From: G020353235 sp964569555
GTDB taxonomy: Bacteria; Chloroflexota; Dehalococcoidia; Dehalococcoidales; JAUYDJ01
Assembly (NCBI GenBank): GCA_964569555.1
Contig: CAZMTT010000009.1
Location: forward strand, 1 to 25,492
Direction: 5' to 3'
DNA length: 25,492 nucleotides
Below are positions 14,860-22,565 of the stretch, piece by piece. Numbering within the stretch: the first letter of the stretch is position 1; each line of letters starts with the position of its first letter. The notes beneath the pieces are model-generated. The model saw only the letters and a program-made list of their open reading frames with translations. It made no database searches and had not been told where the DNA came from. Made by a program: the position numbers and the translations under genes.

Positions 14860-16270
14860 CTATATCGATTTCCTGCTCTCGGCGCTTCCGGCGCCGGGTG
14901 CCCTCTTCAGTCTCCTCCCTTTCGCGGGTGCCCTTCTTTTTGCGCTGTTTTGATTTGGGCACCGGCTTGGCAGGCATAATATCCTCGGCAAAGCGAAGCC
15001 GGGCTTTCTCGTCTACTTCCGGTTCGGGAGCAACTGGAGGCGCAAATTCAGAATCCAGAGACGGTAGCGGCTCGGCATCAGCCTCGGTCTCGGTTACTTC
15101 TGTAGCCGCCAGAGCTGGCTCCTCAGCCTCAGGCATTTCGGAGGCAAGCTCCTCAGCAATCAGTATCTCTTCTTCCAGCTCGGCGGGTGGTTTGACCTCT
15201 GCTGCCTTCTGCGTTTCCGCTTCGGCTCTTTCTATCTCGGCTTTGGAGGCACTCTTGATGTCGATTCGGTATCCAGTGAGCTTGGCAGCCAGTCTGACAT
15301 TTTGCCCTTCTTTGCCGATAGCCAGTGATAGCTGCTTGTCCGGGACGACGACAGTGGACGCTTCTTCGGCCTCATTCAGTTCAACATGTACTACCTGAGC
15401 GGGGCTGAGCGCGTTGGCAATAAAGGCAGACAGCTTGGGCTCCCACAACACCACGTCTATTCTTTCCCCGTTTAGCTCATTGACAATATTCTGTATTCTG
15501 ATGCCGCGCAGCCCAACACAGCAGCCAACCGGGTCAATACCGGGCTGGCGTGAGGCGACGGCTATCTTGCTCCGCGAGCCAGCTTCACGGGCGATTGATT
15601 TTAGCTCCACGGTGCCATTGGCAATTTCGGGAACCTCCAGTTCCAGCAGTCGGCGCAGCAAATCGGGGTGAGAGCGTGACACGATTACTTTCGGCCCCCG
15701 GACAGTCTGGGCTACCTCGGAGAGATAGACCTTGAGTCTTTGGCCTACCCGGTAGCGCTCGCTGGTTACCTGCTCGCTTGCCGGTAGCACCGCCTCGGTC
15801 CGGCCCAAGTCAATAAGTGTCTGCCTGGGCTCAATGCGCTGCACCGTCCCGGTAACAATATCGCCTTCCTTATCGGTAAATTCCTCTAATATGGCGCTGT
15901 GCTCGGCTTCATGAAGCCGTTGCAGAATAACCTGCTTGGCGGTTTGGGCGGCAATGCGTCCGGCATTAGCCGGGGTGACCTCTACCATCACCGTATCCTC
16001 AATCTCCACCTCTGGTTTGAGCCGTTGTGCCTCCTCCAGAGATATCTCACGGTGGGTATCCTCCGGTTTTTCCACTACGCTCTTCTCTGCCCATACCGTA
16101 ACCTTACCCGTGCCCGGGTTAATTTTGACCGAGATGTTCTGGGAACCGGCAAAATTATCCTTCTTATAGGCTGATACCAGAGCTGTCTCTACAGCGGCAA
16201 GAACCACCTCTTTAGGCAGGTTCTTCTCTGCCGAGAGCTGGGTGATTGCCAGCAGAAAGTCGCTCTTCAT
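14834..16270 (-). CDS. nusA: Transcription termination/antitermination protein NusA
   Basis: NusA binds RNA polymerase and nascent RNA, and modulates pausing, intrinsic termination and antitermination. The 478-residue protein has an N-terminal polymerase-binding domain (about 1-130) and an S1 domain (about 135-200). Two KH domains follow (about 205-345) with DPVGCCVGLRGIRIQNIVNE and LSLAIGKEGQNVRLAAKLTG. The final 130 residues are very acidic (many EE and EAE runs) and then switch to a basic stretch KSKQRKKKGTRER, ending acidic again; this tail has no recognised fold. A GGGGAGG site precedes the ATG. The common upstream partner rimP is absent. An attenuator-like hairpin lies in the leader. 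Confidence 0.96.
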   Translation of the reverse strand: MKSDFLLAITQLSAEKNLPKEVVLAAVETALVSAYKKDNFAGSQNISVKINPGTGKVTVWAEKSVVEKPEDTHREISLEEAQRLKPEVEIEDTVMVEVTPANAGRIAAQTAKQVILQRLHEAEHSAILEEFTDKEGDIVTGTVQRIEPRQTLIDLGRTEAVLPASEQVTSERYRVGQRLKVYLSEVAQTVRGPKVIVSRSHPDLLRRLLELEVPEIANGTVELKSIAREAGSRSKIAVASRQPGIDPVGCCVGLRGIRIQNIVNELNGERIDVVLWEPKLSAFIANALSPAQVVHVELNEAEEASTVVVPDKQLSLAIGKEGQNVRLAAKLTGYRIDIKSASKAEIERAEAETQKAAEVKPPAELEEEILIAEELASEMPEAEEPALAATEVTETEADAEPLPSLDSEFAPPVAPEPEVDEKARLRFAEDIMPAKPVPKSKQRKKKGTREREETEEGTRRRKRREQEIDIDEEEYQPD

Positions 16271-16304
16271 TCAGACCTCCCCGCATTATAGTTTCCCCAA
16301 CAAC

Positions 16305-16327
16305 AAAAAAGTGGGATGAAACCCACT
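16305..16327 (-). terminator. Intrinsic terminator/attenuator in the nusA leader
   Basis: On the minus strand AGTGGG, a 6-nt TTTCAT loop and CCCACT form a 6-bp stem (16310-16327) that runs straight into six T residues (16305-16310). It lies between the predicted nusA promoter and the nusA ATG, 35 nt before the latter. No minus-strand gene lies upstream for it to terminate. That makes a leader attenuator the best reading. Confidence 0.68.
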
Positions 16328-16353
16328 CAAATAGCTCGCCTTTATTGTTCTAG

Positions 16354-16382
16354 AGTATAGCACAACTGTGTTCAAGATGCAA
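16354..16382 (-). promoter_or_regulatory. Probable promoter of the nusA-ylxR-infB-rbfA-truB operon
   Basis: On the minus strand TTGCAT (16377-16382) and TATACT (16354-16359) are 17 bp apart, with a start near 16347 and a leader of about 77 nt that contains the hairpin at 16305-16327. The -35 match is moderate. A second TATAAT (16285-16290) is closer to nusA but lacks a -35 box. Confidence 0.55.
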
Positions 16383-16445
16383 TAGGCTGGCTATTTATTC
16401 CACCCGTTTCGGCCAATTCCAGCCTTAAAATTAATGTCTGACCCC

Positions 16446-16474
16446 TTGCCAAACCGGTGAATTTGTGCTAGTAT
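16446..16474 (+). promoter_or_regulatory. Probable promoter of the padR-degV pair
   Basis: TTGCCA (16446-16451) and TAGTAT (16469-16474) are 17 bp apart. The start would fall near 16481, inside the palindrome at 16476-16498, as expected of an autorepressed gene. Confidence 0.5.
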
Positions 16475-16475
16475 T

Positions 16476-16498
16476 TATACATAGAACGTCTAGGTATA
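16476..16498 (+). promoter_or_regulatory. Palindromic operator, probably for the adjacent PadR-type repressor
   Basis: Over 23 bp, 9 of 11 base pairs are symmetric. The outer arms are TATAC and GTATA and the inner arms TAGA and TCTA, around a central ACG. It lies immediately after the -10 box and 20 bp before the padR ATG. Binding here would block transcription start. Assignment to PadR is inferred from position and symmetry. Confidence 0.6.
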
Positions 16499-16518
16499 GA
16501 GGTGGTGGAGGTATTGAA

Positions 16519-16854
16519 ATGGCAACCGGACCTGAGTTAATGAAAGGTAGTTCGGAATCTCTGCTTCTCTGCCTTATTGGTCAGGAGCCGATGTATGGCT
16601 ATCAGATTATTAGAGAGCTTGAGCAGAGAAGTCGGGGCTACTTCAAGTTTAAGGAAGGGACTCTTTACCCGGCGCTTCACCGTTCCGAAGAGGCAGGCCT
16701 GATTACAGGCCGGTGGCAGACACTACCCGGCGGGCGGTATCGTCGCTACTACTATATTACCGAAAAAGGCCGGCGGGCACTGGCGGAGAAGATGAGCCAG
16801 TGGCGCCAGTTTTTGGTCGCCATGAATCTGATTGTTCCCGCGGGATGTCTCTAA
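16519..16854 (+). CDS. PadR-family winged-helix transcriptional regulator
   Basis: The 111-residue protein is a minimal PadR regulator (winged helix plus a short dimerisation helix). It shows the family wording LLCLIGQEPMYGYQIIREL, then FKFKEGTLYPALHRSEEAGL and RYRRYYYITEKGRRAL, covering the recognition helix and wing. The frame is open upstream to 16465, but that would start inside the promoter. ATG 16519 follows GGTGGAGGT with good spacing; an internal ATG at 16540 would also give a plausible start. PadR proteins are usually autorepressors released by small hydrophobic ligands or drugs. The adjacent palindrome fits that, and degV, 16 bp downstream, is the obvious co-regulated gene. Confidence 0.93.
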   Translation: MATGPELMKGSSESLLLCLIGQEPMYGYQIIRELEQRSRGYFKFKEGTLYPALHRSEEAGLITGRWQTLPGGRYRRYYYITEKGRRALAEKMSQWRQFLVAMNLIVPAGCL

Positions 16855-16870
16855 AAGGGCAGGGGAGCTT

Positions 16871-17746
16871 ATGGTACAGAAGGTAGCCATAGTAACCGAC
16901 AGTGTGGCTTGCCTGACCAGGGAATTAGTGGCGCAGTATGGAATCGGGATTCTGCCCATTAATTTTTACCTTGACGGCCGGACTTATAAGGACTGGGTGG
17001 ACATAACCCCCTCTGAGGCTTATGAATTATTCTTAAAAGACCCCGAGTCTTTTAAAACAGCCGCGGTTTCCCCCGAGGACTGCCTGAAGACCTATCGTCA
17101 GGCAAGCCAGCAGGCCCGAGATATCCTCTGTATTACCCTGTCCACCAAACTGAGTGCGGTCTATAATGTTGCCCGGCAGACTAAAGAGCTGCTGGAAGCC
17201 GAGTTTCCTGAGACTAATATAGAGGTATTTGACTCGGGGACGGTTACCGCCGCTGAGGGCTGGGTCGTTCTGGCGGCAGCCCGGGCTGCCCAGCAGGGGA
17301 AGAGCCTGGCCGGGGTAATCAGAGCTGCGGAGGCGATGCGGGAGAAGGTGGGCATGCTTATCCTGCTGGACACGATTCGCCATGTTTTTCGTTCCGGGCG
17401 GATACCCAAGGTGGCTGCCCTGGCCGGCTCCATGCTTAACATCAGGCCGATTCTCACTGTCTCTTCAGGGACGGTTCATTTCCTGACGGCGGTAAGGAGC
17501 CGGGAGCACGGCATAGACCATCTTCTGCAGATGGTGGGGGACAAAGTCGGCCAAAGCCCGGCGCATATTGCGGTGATGCACGCTTATGCCCCGGATGAAG
17601 CGGAAAGATTACGGCAGCTGGTCTCCGCGGAACTGAACTGTGTTGAACTCTGGCTTACCGAGCTCAGCCCGATAATCGGCTACGCCTGTGGCACCGGCGC
17701 CCTGGGACTGGCCTATTACGCGGAAGAGCGGAGGGAAGCGGTTTAA
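16871..17746 (+). CDS. DegV family fatty-acid-binding protein
   Basis: This is a 291-residue DegV protein. It begins MVQKVAIVTDSVACL, where the TDS motif near residue 9 is characteristic. It continues with a central TLSTKLSAVYNVA and the segment RHVFRSGRIPKVAALAGSML, typical of the lipid-contacting region. Gram-positive homologues (FakB) hold a fatty acid for phosphorylation by a FakA kinase; no FakA gene is in this window. ATG 16871 was chosen over the open frame from 16832 because AGGGGAG precedes it and the extension would overlap padR. It lies 16 bp from padR and so is probably controlled by it. Ligand unknown. Confidence 0.92.
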   Translation: MVQKVAIVTDSVACLTRELVAQYGIGILPINFYLDGRTYKDWVDITPSEAYELFLKDPESFKTAAVSPEDCLKTYRQASQQARDILCITLSTKLSAVYNVARQTKELLEAEFPETNIEVFDSGTVTAAEGWVVLAAARAAQQGKSLAGVIRAAEAMREKVGMLILLDTIRHVFRSGRIPKVAALAGSMLNIRPILTVSSGTVHFLTAVRSREHGIDHLLQMVGDKVGQSPAHIAVMHAYAPDEAERLRQLVSAELNCVELWLTELSPIIGYACGTGALGLAYYAEERREAV

Positions 17747-17761
17747 AATTGCCGCAACCCC

Positions 17762-17790
17762 TAGTCAAGTCGGGGAAAACACTCTATAAT
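17762..17790 (+). promoter_or_regulatory. Promoter placing transcription start at the kinase GTG
   Basis: A perfect TATAAT (17785-17790) follows TAGTCA (17762-17767; 4 of 6 to consensus) by 17 bp. The expected start of transcription, 6-7 nt after the -10 box, coincides with the GTG at 17797. Confidence 0.6.
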
Positions 17791-17796
17791 TAAAGG

Positions 17797-18378
17797 GTGG
17801 CAGAGACTCGGCTTGCTTCCGATGTAGAGCGGCTGACTGATAGCCTGGGGCAACTTCCGGAGCCGGTAGTTAAGCCGGCCTTTATTGTGGTTAGTGGCTT
17901 GCCGGGCACGGGCAAATCCTACTTCTGCCGCAGACTGGCGGAGAGGCTGCATTTTGTCATCCTGGAAAGTGACCTGTTACGCCGGGCACTTTTCCCCTCA
18001 CCAGGGTATGACGCAACGGAAAGCCGGCGTCTTTTTCGGGCTATCCACCTTCTTATTGAGGGACTGCTGAAGAGAGGGATGCCGCTTATTTTAGATGCCA
18101 CCAATCTCTCGGAACGGTACCGGGAACATCTTTATAGTATTGCCGACCATCTGGATGTCAGGCTGGTTCTGGTCAAGGTTGAGGCACCACCCGATGTCGT
18201 CCGCGAGCGGCTGAAAGCGAGGCGGGAAGACCCGCAGAGCAAATCGGATGCTGACTGGGGAGTGTACCAGAAGATGAGGTCGTCGGTCCAGAAAATCTGG
18301 CGCAACCATTATGTGGTGGATACCTCCCGGGATATTACCCCCGTTCTGGATAAAATTGTCTGCGCTGTGAGGCGCTAA
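17797..18378 (+). CDS. P-loop kinase-like ATPase (AAA_33 / COG0645 type), function unknown
   Basis: This is a 193-residue protein with Walker A GLPGTGKS (34-41), then LHFVILESDLLRRALF and the LDATNLSERYRE segment. These match small kinases of the AAA_33/zeta-like group, which phosphorylate varied small molecules. A C-terminal lid region (RERLKARREDPQSKSDADW) is present. There is no convincing substrate signal, and no antitoxin gene sits next to it, so I do not call it a toxin. GTG 17797 is the only canonical start near the expected N-terminus. It has no properly spaced ribosome binding site, consistent with a leaderless mRNA. It lies 20 bp upstream of pepA. Confidence 0.88.
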   Translation: MAETRLASDVERLTDSLGQLPEPVVKPAFIVVSGLPGTGKSYFCRRLAERLHFVILESDLLRRALFPSPGYDATESRRLFRAIHLLIEGLLKRGMPLILDATNLSERYREHLYSIADHLDVRLVLVKVEAPPDVVRERLKARREDPQSKSDADWGVYQKMRSSVQKIWRNHYVVDTSRDITPVLDKIVCAVRR

Positions 18379-18398
18379 TGAAGTGAAAGGAGACTCAG

Positions 18399-19898
18399 GT
18401 GGAAATCAAGGCAATAGTCGGAGACATTACTCAGATTAAAGCCGGCGCTATCATGGTCAGCTTTTTTCAGGGGACGAAGCATCTTGATGGTGATACTGAG
18501 CGGGTGGATAAGGCTCTGGATGGTGCCATCAGCCAGCTGATTAGCCAGGGCGAAATCAGGGGTAAGTCCGGTGAGCTCACTGTTATTCACAGCCTGGGCC
18601 GGCTGCCGGCGGAGCGGGTGGTAGTAATTGGGCTGGGGAAACCTGCCGAGCTCACTCTGGACAGAGTCCGCGGCAGTGTGGCTGAGGCAGGCCGCTTTTT
18701 GCGGCAGAAGTATGTCTCGGATATTGCCACCGTTGCTCAGGGCGCCGGCACCGGTGGCATCAGCCTGGAGAATTCGGCTCAAGCCATAACCGAGGGCGCT
18801 TTGCTCGGTCTCTATGCTTTTCGCCCGCACATCACCGAGGCGGCGGAGTATGGCGAGATTAAAAAGCTGCTGATAGTAGCCGGTGATAAGGGCAGTCTGC
18901 CTTCTCTGGAGCCGAGCATTAATAAAGGCATGATTCTGGCGGAGGCGGCCAACCTGGCCCGGGATATGGTCAATGAGCCGGCTAACTATATGACCCCCAG
19001 CCACATGGCGGAAATGGCGACCAGGCTGGCTAAAGATTACCGGCTTGAAGTCAGTGTTATGGAGCGGGAGCAGATGCAGGCGCTGGGGATGGGGGCACTG
19101 CTGGGCGTGGCTCAGGGAAGCCAGCAACCGCCCAAGTTAATCGTGCTCAATTACCGGGGCAATAATTCTAAAGAAATCGATCTGGCTTTAGTCGGTAAGG
19201 GGATAACCTTTGATTCCGGCGGTATTTCCATAAAGCCGTCGGAGGGGATGGGGGAGATGAAGGGGGATATGGCTGGCGGGGCGGCGGTTATGGCTGCCCT
19301 CAGCGCCGTTGCCCGGCTGAAACCGAAGATTAATGTCACCGCCATCATACCGGCTACCGAAAATCTGCCCAGCGGCAGTGCCCTCAAGCCGGGGGATATC
19401 GTAACGGCAATGAACGGCAAGACGGTTGAAATTATCTCCACCGATGCCGAGGGCAGGCTGGCTCTAGCCGATGCGCTGGCCTATGCCCGGAAACTGGGGG
19501 CGAAACATATTGTTGATGTGGCTACCCTGACCGGCTCCTGCCGGGTAGCCCTGGGTGATGTTTATACCGGTGTTCTGGGTAATAATCAGAAGCTGATAGA
19601 TAGAGTGGTCAAGGCCGGCCAGGAATCGGGGGAGCTTATCTGGCAGCTGCCGATGCACGAGCGGTATAAAGAGCAGAATAAGAGTGATGTCGCCGATATC
19701 AAGAATGTGGGTGGTAAATACGCCGGGGCAATTACGGCCGCCCAGTTTCTGGCTGAGTTCGCCGGTGATGCCCCCTGGGTTCACCTGGATATTGCCGGCA
19801 CCAGTATGACCGATAAAGAGCGGGCCTATCAGGTTAAAGGGGCTACCGGAGTACCGGTACGCACTCTGGTCAACTTCGTTCTGGCACTTTGGAAGTAG
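18399..19898 (+). CDS. pepA: Leucyl aminopeptidase (M17, cytosolic)
   Basis: This two-metal aminopeptidase family releases N-terminal residues from peptides and works as a hexamer. The 499-residue protein has the N-terminal macro-like domain and the complete catalytic set: K267, D272, K279, D290, D349, E351 and R353. These lie in the segments VGKGITFDSGG, KPSEGM and STDAEGRL, with E. coli spacing. In some proteobacteria PepA also binds DNA in recombination and pyr control; nothing here points to that. GTG start after AAAGGAGA. It is 20 bp from the kinase gene and probably shares its transcript. Confidence 0.96.
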   Translation: MEIKAIVGDITQIKAGAIMVSFFQGTKHLDGDTERVDKALDGAISQLISQGEIRGKSGELTVIHSLGRLPAERVVVIGLGKPAELTLDRVRGSVAEAGRFLRQKYVSDIATVAQGAGTGGISLENSAQAITEGALLGLYAFRPHITEAAEYGEIKKLLIVAGDKGSLPSLEPSINKGMILAEAANLARDMVNEPANYMTPSHMAEMATRLAKDYRLEVSVMEREQMQALGMGALLGVAQGSQQPPKLIVLNYRGNNSKEIDLALVGKGITFDSGGISIKPSEGMGEMKGDMAGGAAVMAALSAVARLKPKINVTAIIPATENLPSGSALKPGDIVTAMNGKTVEIISTDAEGRLALADALAYARKLGAKHIVDVATLTGSCRVALGDVYTGVLGNNQKLIDRVVKAGQESGELIWQLPMHERYKEQNKSDVADIKNVGGKYAGAITAAQFLAEFAGDAPWVHLDIAGTSMTDKERAYQVKGATGVPVRTLVNFVLALWK

Positions 19899-19964
19899 AA
19901 ATTTAGCCTGAATTATTGACTTAGTATGGTAAAATTAGTAGTTAGAGGAGCCGGGGAATAAACC

Positions 19965-20573
19965 TTGGCGATAAATGGCATTGTTCTGGCGGGTGGTAAG
20001 GGCTTACGCCTGAGGCGGGATAAGGCATTAGAGGCGGTTGGCGATAAGAGTCTGCTGGAGAGGGTAATTTCCACGCTCAATTTGTTTCAGGGCGATATTA
20101 TTATTGTCACTTCCCGGGAACAATCTCTGCCGCACTCTATTGATTACCCCAAGTTGAGAGTAGTCGCTGACGCCTATCCCGGCAAGGGTGCTTTGGGCGG
20201 TATTTACACCGGCTTGGTGGCATCGGGTTCACTCCACAATATAGTCGTTGCCTGCGATATGCCCTTTCTGAGCCACGACTTGCTGGACTATATGGTACAG
20301 CTTGCGCCGGGCTACGATGTGGTTGTTCCCCGTTTGGGGAAAATGGTGGAACCCCTGCATGCCGTCTACTCCCGGAATTGCCTGACGGCTATCGAGTCTC
20401 TGCTCAAGCAGAATAGCCTGAGTATTACCAGTCTCTTCAGTCTGGTCAAAGCCAGATATGTGGAGGCTGAGGAGATTGACCGGTTTGACCCGCGGCACCT
20501 GAGCTTTTTCAATATCAATACCGAGGCTGATTTAAAGCGGGCCAGAGAGCTAATCAGGGAAGAGAGTCAATGA
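19965..20573 (+). CDS. mobA: Molybdenum cofactor guanylyltransferase
   Basis: MobA adds GMP to molybdenum cofactor to form the dinucleotide form used by DMSO-reductase-type enzymes. The 202-residue protein has the nucleotide-binding opening IVLAGGKGLRLRRDKAL, then GALGGIYTGL, ACDMPFL with the metal-binding aspartate, and EPLHAVYSR. The TTG at 19965 follows GGGGA by 7 nt and gives the normal N-terminus. The preceding 66-bp gap is AT-rich but shows no well-spaced promoter. Its stop overlaps the moeA start (ATGA). A related nucleotidyltransferase such as MocA-type CTP:molybdopterin transferase is less likely given the moeA neighbour and the motif set. Confidence 0.92.
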   Translation: MAINGIVLAGGKGLRLRRDKALEAVGDKSLLERVISTLNLFQGDIIIVTSREQSLPHSIDYPKLRVVADAYPGKGALGGIYTGLVASGSLHNIVVACDMPFLSHDLLDYMVQLAPGYDVVVPRLGKMVEPLHAVYSRNCLTAIESLLKQNSLSITSLFSLVKARYVEAEEIDRFDPRHLSFFNINTEADLKRARELIREESQ

Positions 20574-21829
20574 TAAGCGTTGACCAGGCATTAGACCAAA
20601 TACTGGGCTATGTCGCCGTTCTGGAGGCGGAGCCGGCGCCCATTCTGGAGACGATGGGGCAGGTCCTGGCCGAGGATATCTACGCCGGTTTTGATATTCC
20701 GCCGCTGGACAATTCGGCGATGGACGGCTACGCCGTCAGGGCAGAAGATACCGCGGGGGCCAGCCCGCAATCACCCCGCTTGCTGCGGGTGATTGATACC
20801 GTTATGGCCGGCTCTATTTCAGAACGTGAGGTTGTGCCGGGCACGGCGGTTCGCATTATGACCGGAGCGCCCATACCGCGGGGGGCGGATGCCGTAGCCA
20901 GATTTGAGATTACGGATGCCGCGCAGCGAAAAGACGCTACCCGAGAGATAGCTATTTTGTCTGAGGTAAAGGCGGGCAATGACCTGCGCCGTGCCGGAGA
21001 GGATATCGCCAAGGGTGCCAGGGTATTAGGCAAGGGGATAGCAATCAGACCGGCCGAGGTTGGTGTTCTGGCTTCTCTGGGGCGGGCTGAGGTAGCTGTC
21101 ATCCGCCGCCCCCGGGTGGCTATCCTGGTTACCGGCGATGAATTAGTTGACATAAATAAACCGCTACCGAGGGGCAAGATATATAACAGCAACACCTACA
21201 GCCTGGCGGCGCTGGTGCGCCGCTACGGGGGTATTCCCCAGGTTATGGGGTTAGCCTCGGATAATGAAGATTTAATGCGGGCCAAACTTAACCAGAATCT
21301 GGATGCCGATATGCTCATCACTACCGGTGGCGTATCGATGGGCGACTTTGATGTGGTCAAAGACGTCCTGGCCAGGGAGGGGAAGCTGGTCTTCTGGAAG
21401 GTCCGGATGAGGCCGGGGCGACCGGTAACCTTTGGCCGGATTAAGGGGCGGAGTAAGGCTGGGGTGGCTAAAGAGATAGTTCACCTCGGCTTACCGGGCA
21501 ACCCGGTAAGCGCCATGGTCACTTTTGAGGTGTTTGCCCGCCCGGCGATGCTCAAGATGATGGGCCGGGAGAGCCTGGCTAAGCCAACCATAGAGGCCAT
21601 AATAGAAGAGCCGATGGACAACGATGGTGGCTTCCGTATTTTCGCTCGAGCCATCGTGGAGGAGCGTAACGGGCAGTACTTTGCCCGCTTGACCGGCCCC
21701 CAGGGTTCCGGGATTCTGACCTCAATGTCCCGCGCCAACGGGCTGGTGGTGGTCACCGAGGACAGGCTCAGCGTGGAAAAAGGAGAGACCGTTCCGGTAA
21801 TGATGCTGGACTGGAACGAGGAGAGATAA
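20570..21829 (+). CDS. moeA: Molybdopterin molybdenumtransferase
   Basis: MoeA inserts molybdate (or tungstate) into adenylylated molybdopterin. The 419-residue protein has the N-terminal PPLDNSAMDGYAVR, the MoeA signature TTGGVSMGDFDVVK, RPGRPVTFG and GLPGNPVSAMVTFE, and a C-terminal beta-barrel domain (about 350-415). It starts with ATG inside the end of mobA (4-bp overlap) and is followed 4 bp later by a DUF362-like gene. The other cofactor genes (moaA, moaC, moaE, mogA) are not in this window. Full-length with no odd residue. Confidence 0.96.
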   Translation: MISVDQALDQILGYVAVLEAEPAPILETMGQVLAEDIYAGFDIPPLDNSAMDGYAVRAEDTAGASPQSPRLLRVIDTVMAGSISEREVVPGTAVRIMTGAPIPRGADAVARFEITDAAQRKDATREIAILSEVKAGNDLRRAGEDIAKGARVLGKGIAIRPAEVGVLASLGRAEVAVIRRPRVAILVTGDELVDINKPLPRGKIYNSNTYSLAALVRRYGGIPQVMGLASDNEDLMRAKLNQNLDADMLITTGGVSMGDFDVVKDVLAREGKLVFWKVRMRPGRPVTFGRIKGRSKAGVAKEIVHLGLPGNPVSAMVTFEVFARPAMLKMMGRESLAKPTIEAIIEEPMDNDGGFRIFARAIVEERNGQYFARLTGPQGSGILTSMSRANGLVVVTEDRLSVEKGETVPVMMLDWNEER

Positions 21830-21833
21830 CAGC

Positions 21834-22565
21834 TTGATAGTTGACGCTAAAGAGTTTGTTTTTAAGGCACCGACGGCCATAGCCCGGGCGCAGCGCGTTT
21901 TGATTAAGCCCAGCGCTGCTTACCCCGTGCCGTATCCGGTGACGACTAGCCGCAAGATGCTGTCGGCAATAATAGCCGGCATCCGGCGGGTCAGTGATGC
22001 TGATATCCTCCTGCTTGAAGGCGCCCCGGAGAGGAGTCCGGTACGTCCCGTATATCAAGCCCTGGGTTATGACTTCCCCCGCGTGTTGATGCCGGATGTT
22101 AAGGATTGTATCTCGGTGGAGGTGGATAACCCGCTGGCCAAGCCCCTGGCGGTGCCCACTTTCTGGGTGCCCAATATCATCCTGTCCAGCGATTACCTGA
22201 TAAGCGTCGCCCCGTTAAAAATTATCAATGGACAGTGTAATTTTAGCATAATGAACCTGCTTTCCCTGCTGCCCAGCAGCAAGTATGGTGCTGGTCGGGC
22301 GGGGGAGGGGGAGGCTCTATATAGCCTCGGCATAGATAGAGTGATAGCTGACCTCTATTTTACCCTTCCCTTTGACCTGGGGATTGTTGAAGCCCGCCAG
22401 AAATTCATCAGTGGGGGTGACCCAACTCAGGGTGAGGTTGAGGAGTGCGGTAAGGTGTTCGTAGGCGAGCCCTATCAGGTGGACCGGGAAGCCGCCGAGA
22501 GGCTCGGGCTTAGAGCCGGCTATCTTGACCTGATTGAAGAAGCCCGGCTGGACTTCGGAACCTAA
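21834..22565 (+). CDS. DUF362-like protein of unknown function
   Basis: The 243-residue protein resembles DUF362. It has ARAQRVLIKPSAAYPVPYP followed by a TTSRKMLSAIIAGIR helix and DILLLEGAP. This corresponds to the VLIKPN...TTHPEVV...GA pattern of the family, and YLISVAPLKIING recalls the later conserved lysine region. The C-terminal [4Fe-4S] ferredoxin cysteines of many DUF362 proteins are missing; only three scattered cysteines are seen. It uses a TTG start whose GAGGAGAG site lies in the moeA 3' end, so it is coupled to moeA. A role in cofactor or metal-enzyme maturation is a guess from position. Its stop overlaps the acylphosphatase stop on the other strand. Confidence 0.85.
   Translation: MIVDAKEFVFKAPTAIARAQRVLIKPSAAYPVPYPVTTSRKMLSAIIAGIRRVSDADILLLEGAPERSPVRPVYQALGYDFPRVLMPDVKDCISVEVDNPLAKPLAVPTFWVPNIILSSDYLISVAPLKIINGQCNFSIMNLLSLLPSSKYGAGRAGEGEALYSLGIDRVIADLYFTLPFDLGIVEARQKFISGGDPTQGEVEECGKVFVGEPYQVDREAAERLGLRAGYLDLIEEARLDFGT

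Noticed and set aside
16285..16290. TATAAT on the minus strand close to nusA as the main promoter
   Set aside because: The hexamer 17 bp upstream is CACTTT, a poor -35. It remains a weak alternative that would bypass the attenuator.
17758..17775. CCCC/GGGG hairpin between degV and the kinase gene as a terminator
   Set aside because: Only four pairs with a 10-nt loop and no T-run after it; it overlaps the promoter of the kinase gene.
17797..18378. Kinase gene as a zeta-type toxin
   Set aside because: No small antitoxin gene is adjacent, and the sequence fits general AAA_33 kinases linked to a housekeeping peptidase.
19899..19964. TTGACT (19916) and TAAAAT (19930) as a promoter for mobA
   Set aside because: The spacing is only 8 bp, and no better pair at 16-18 bp was found in this gap.
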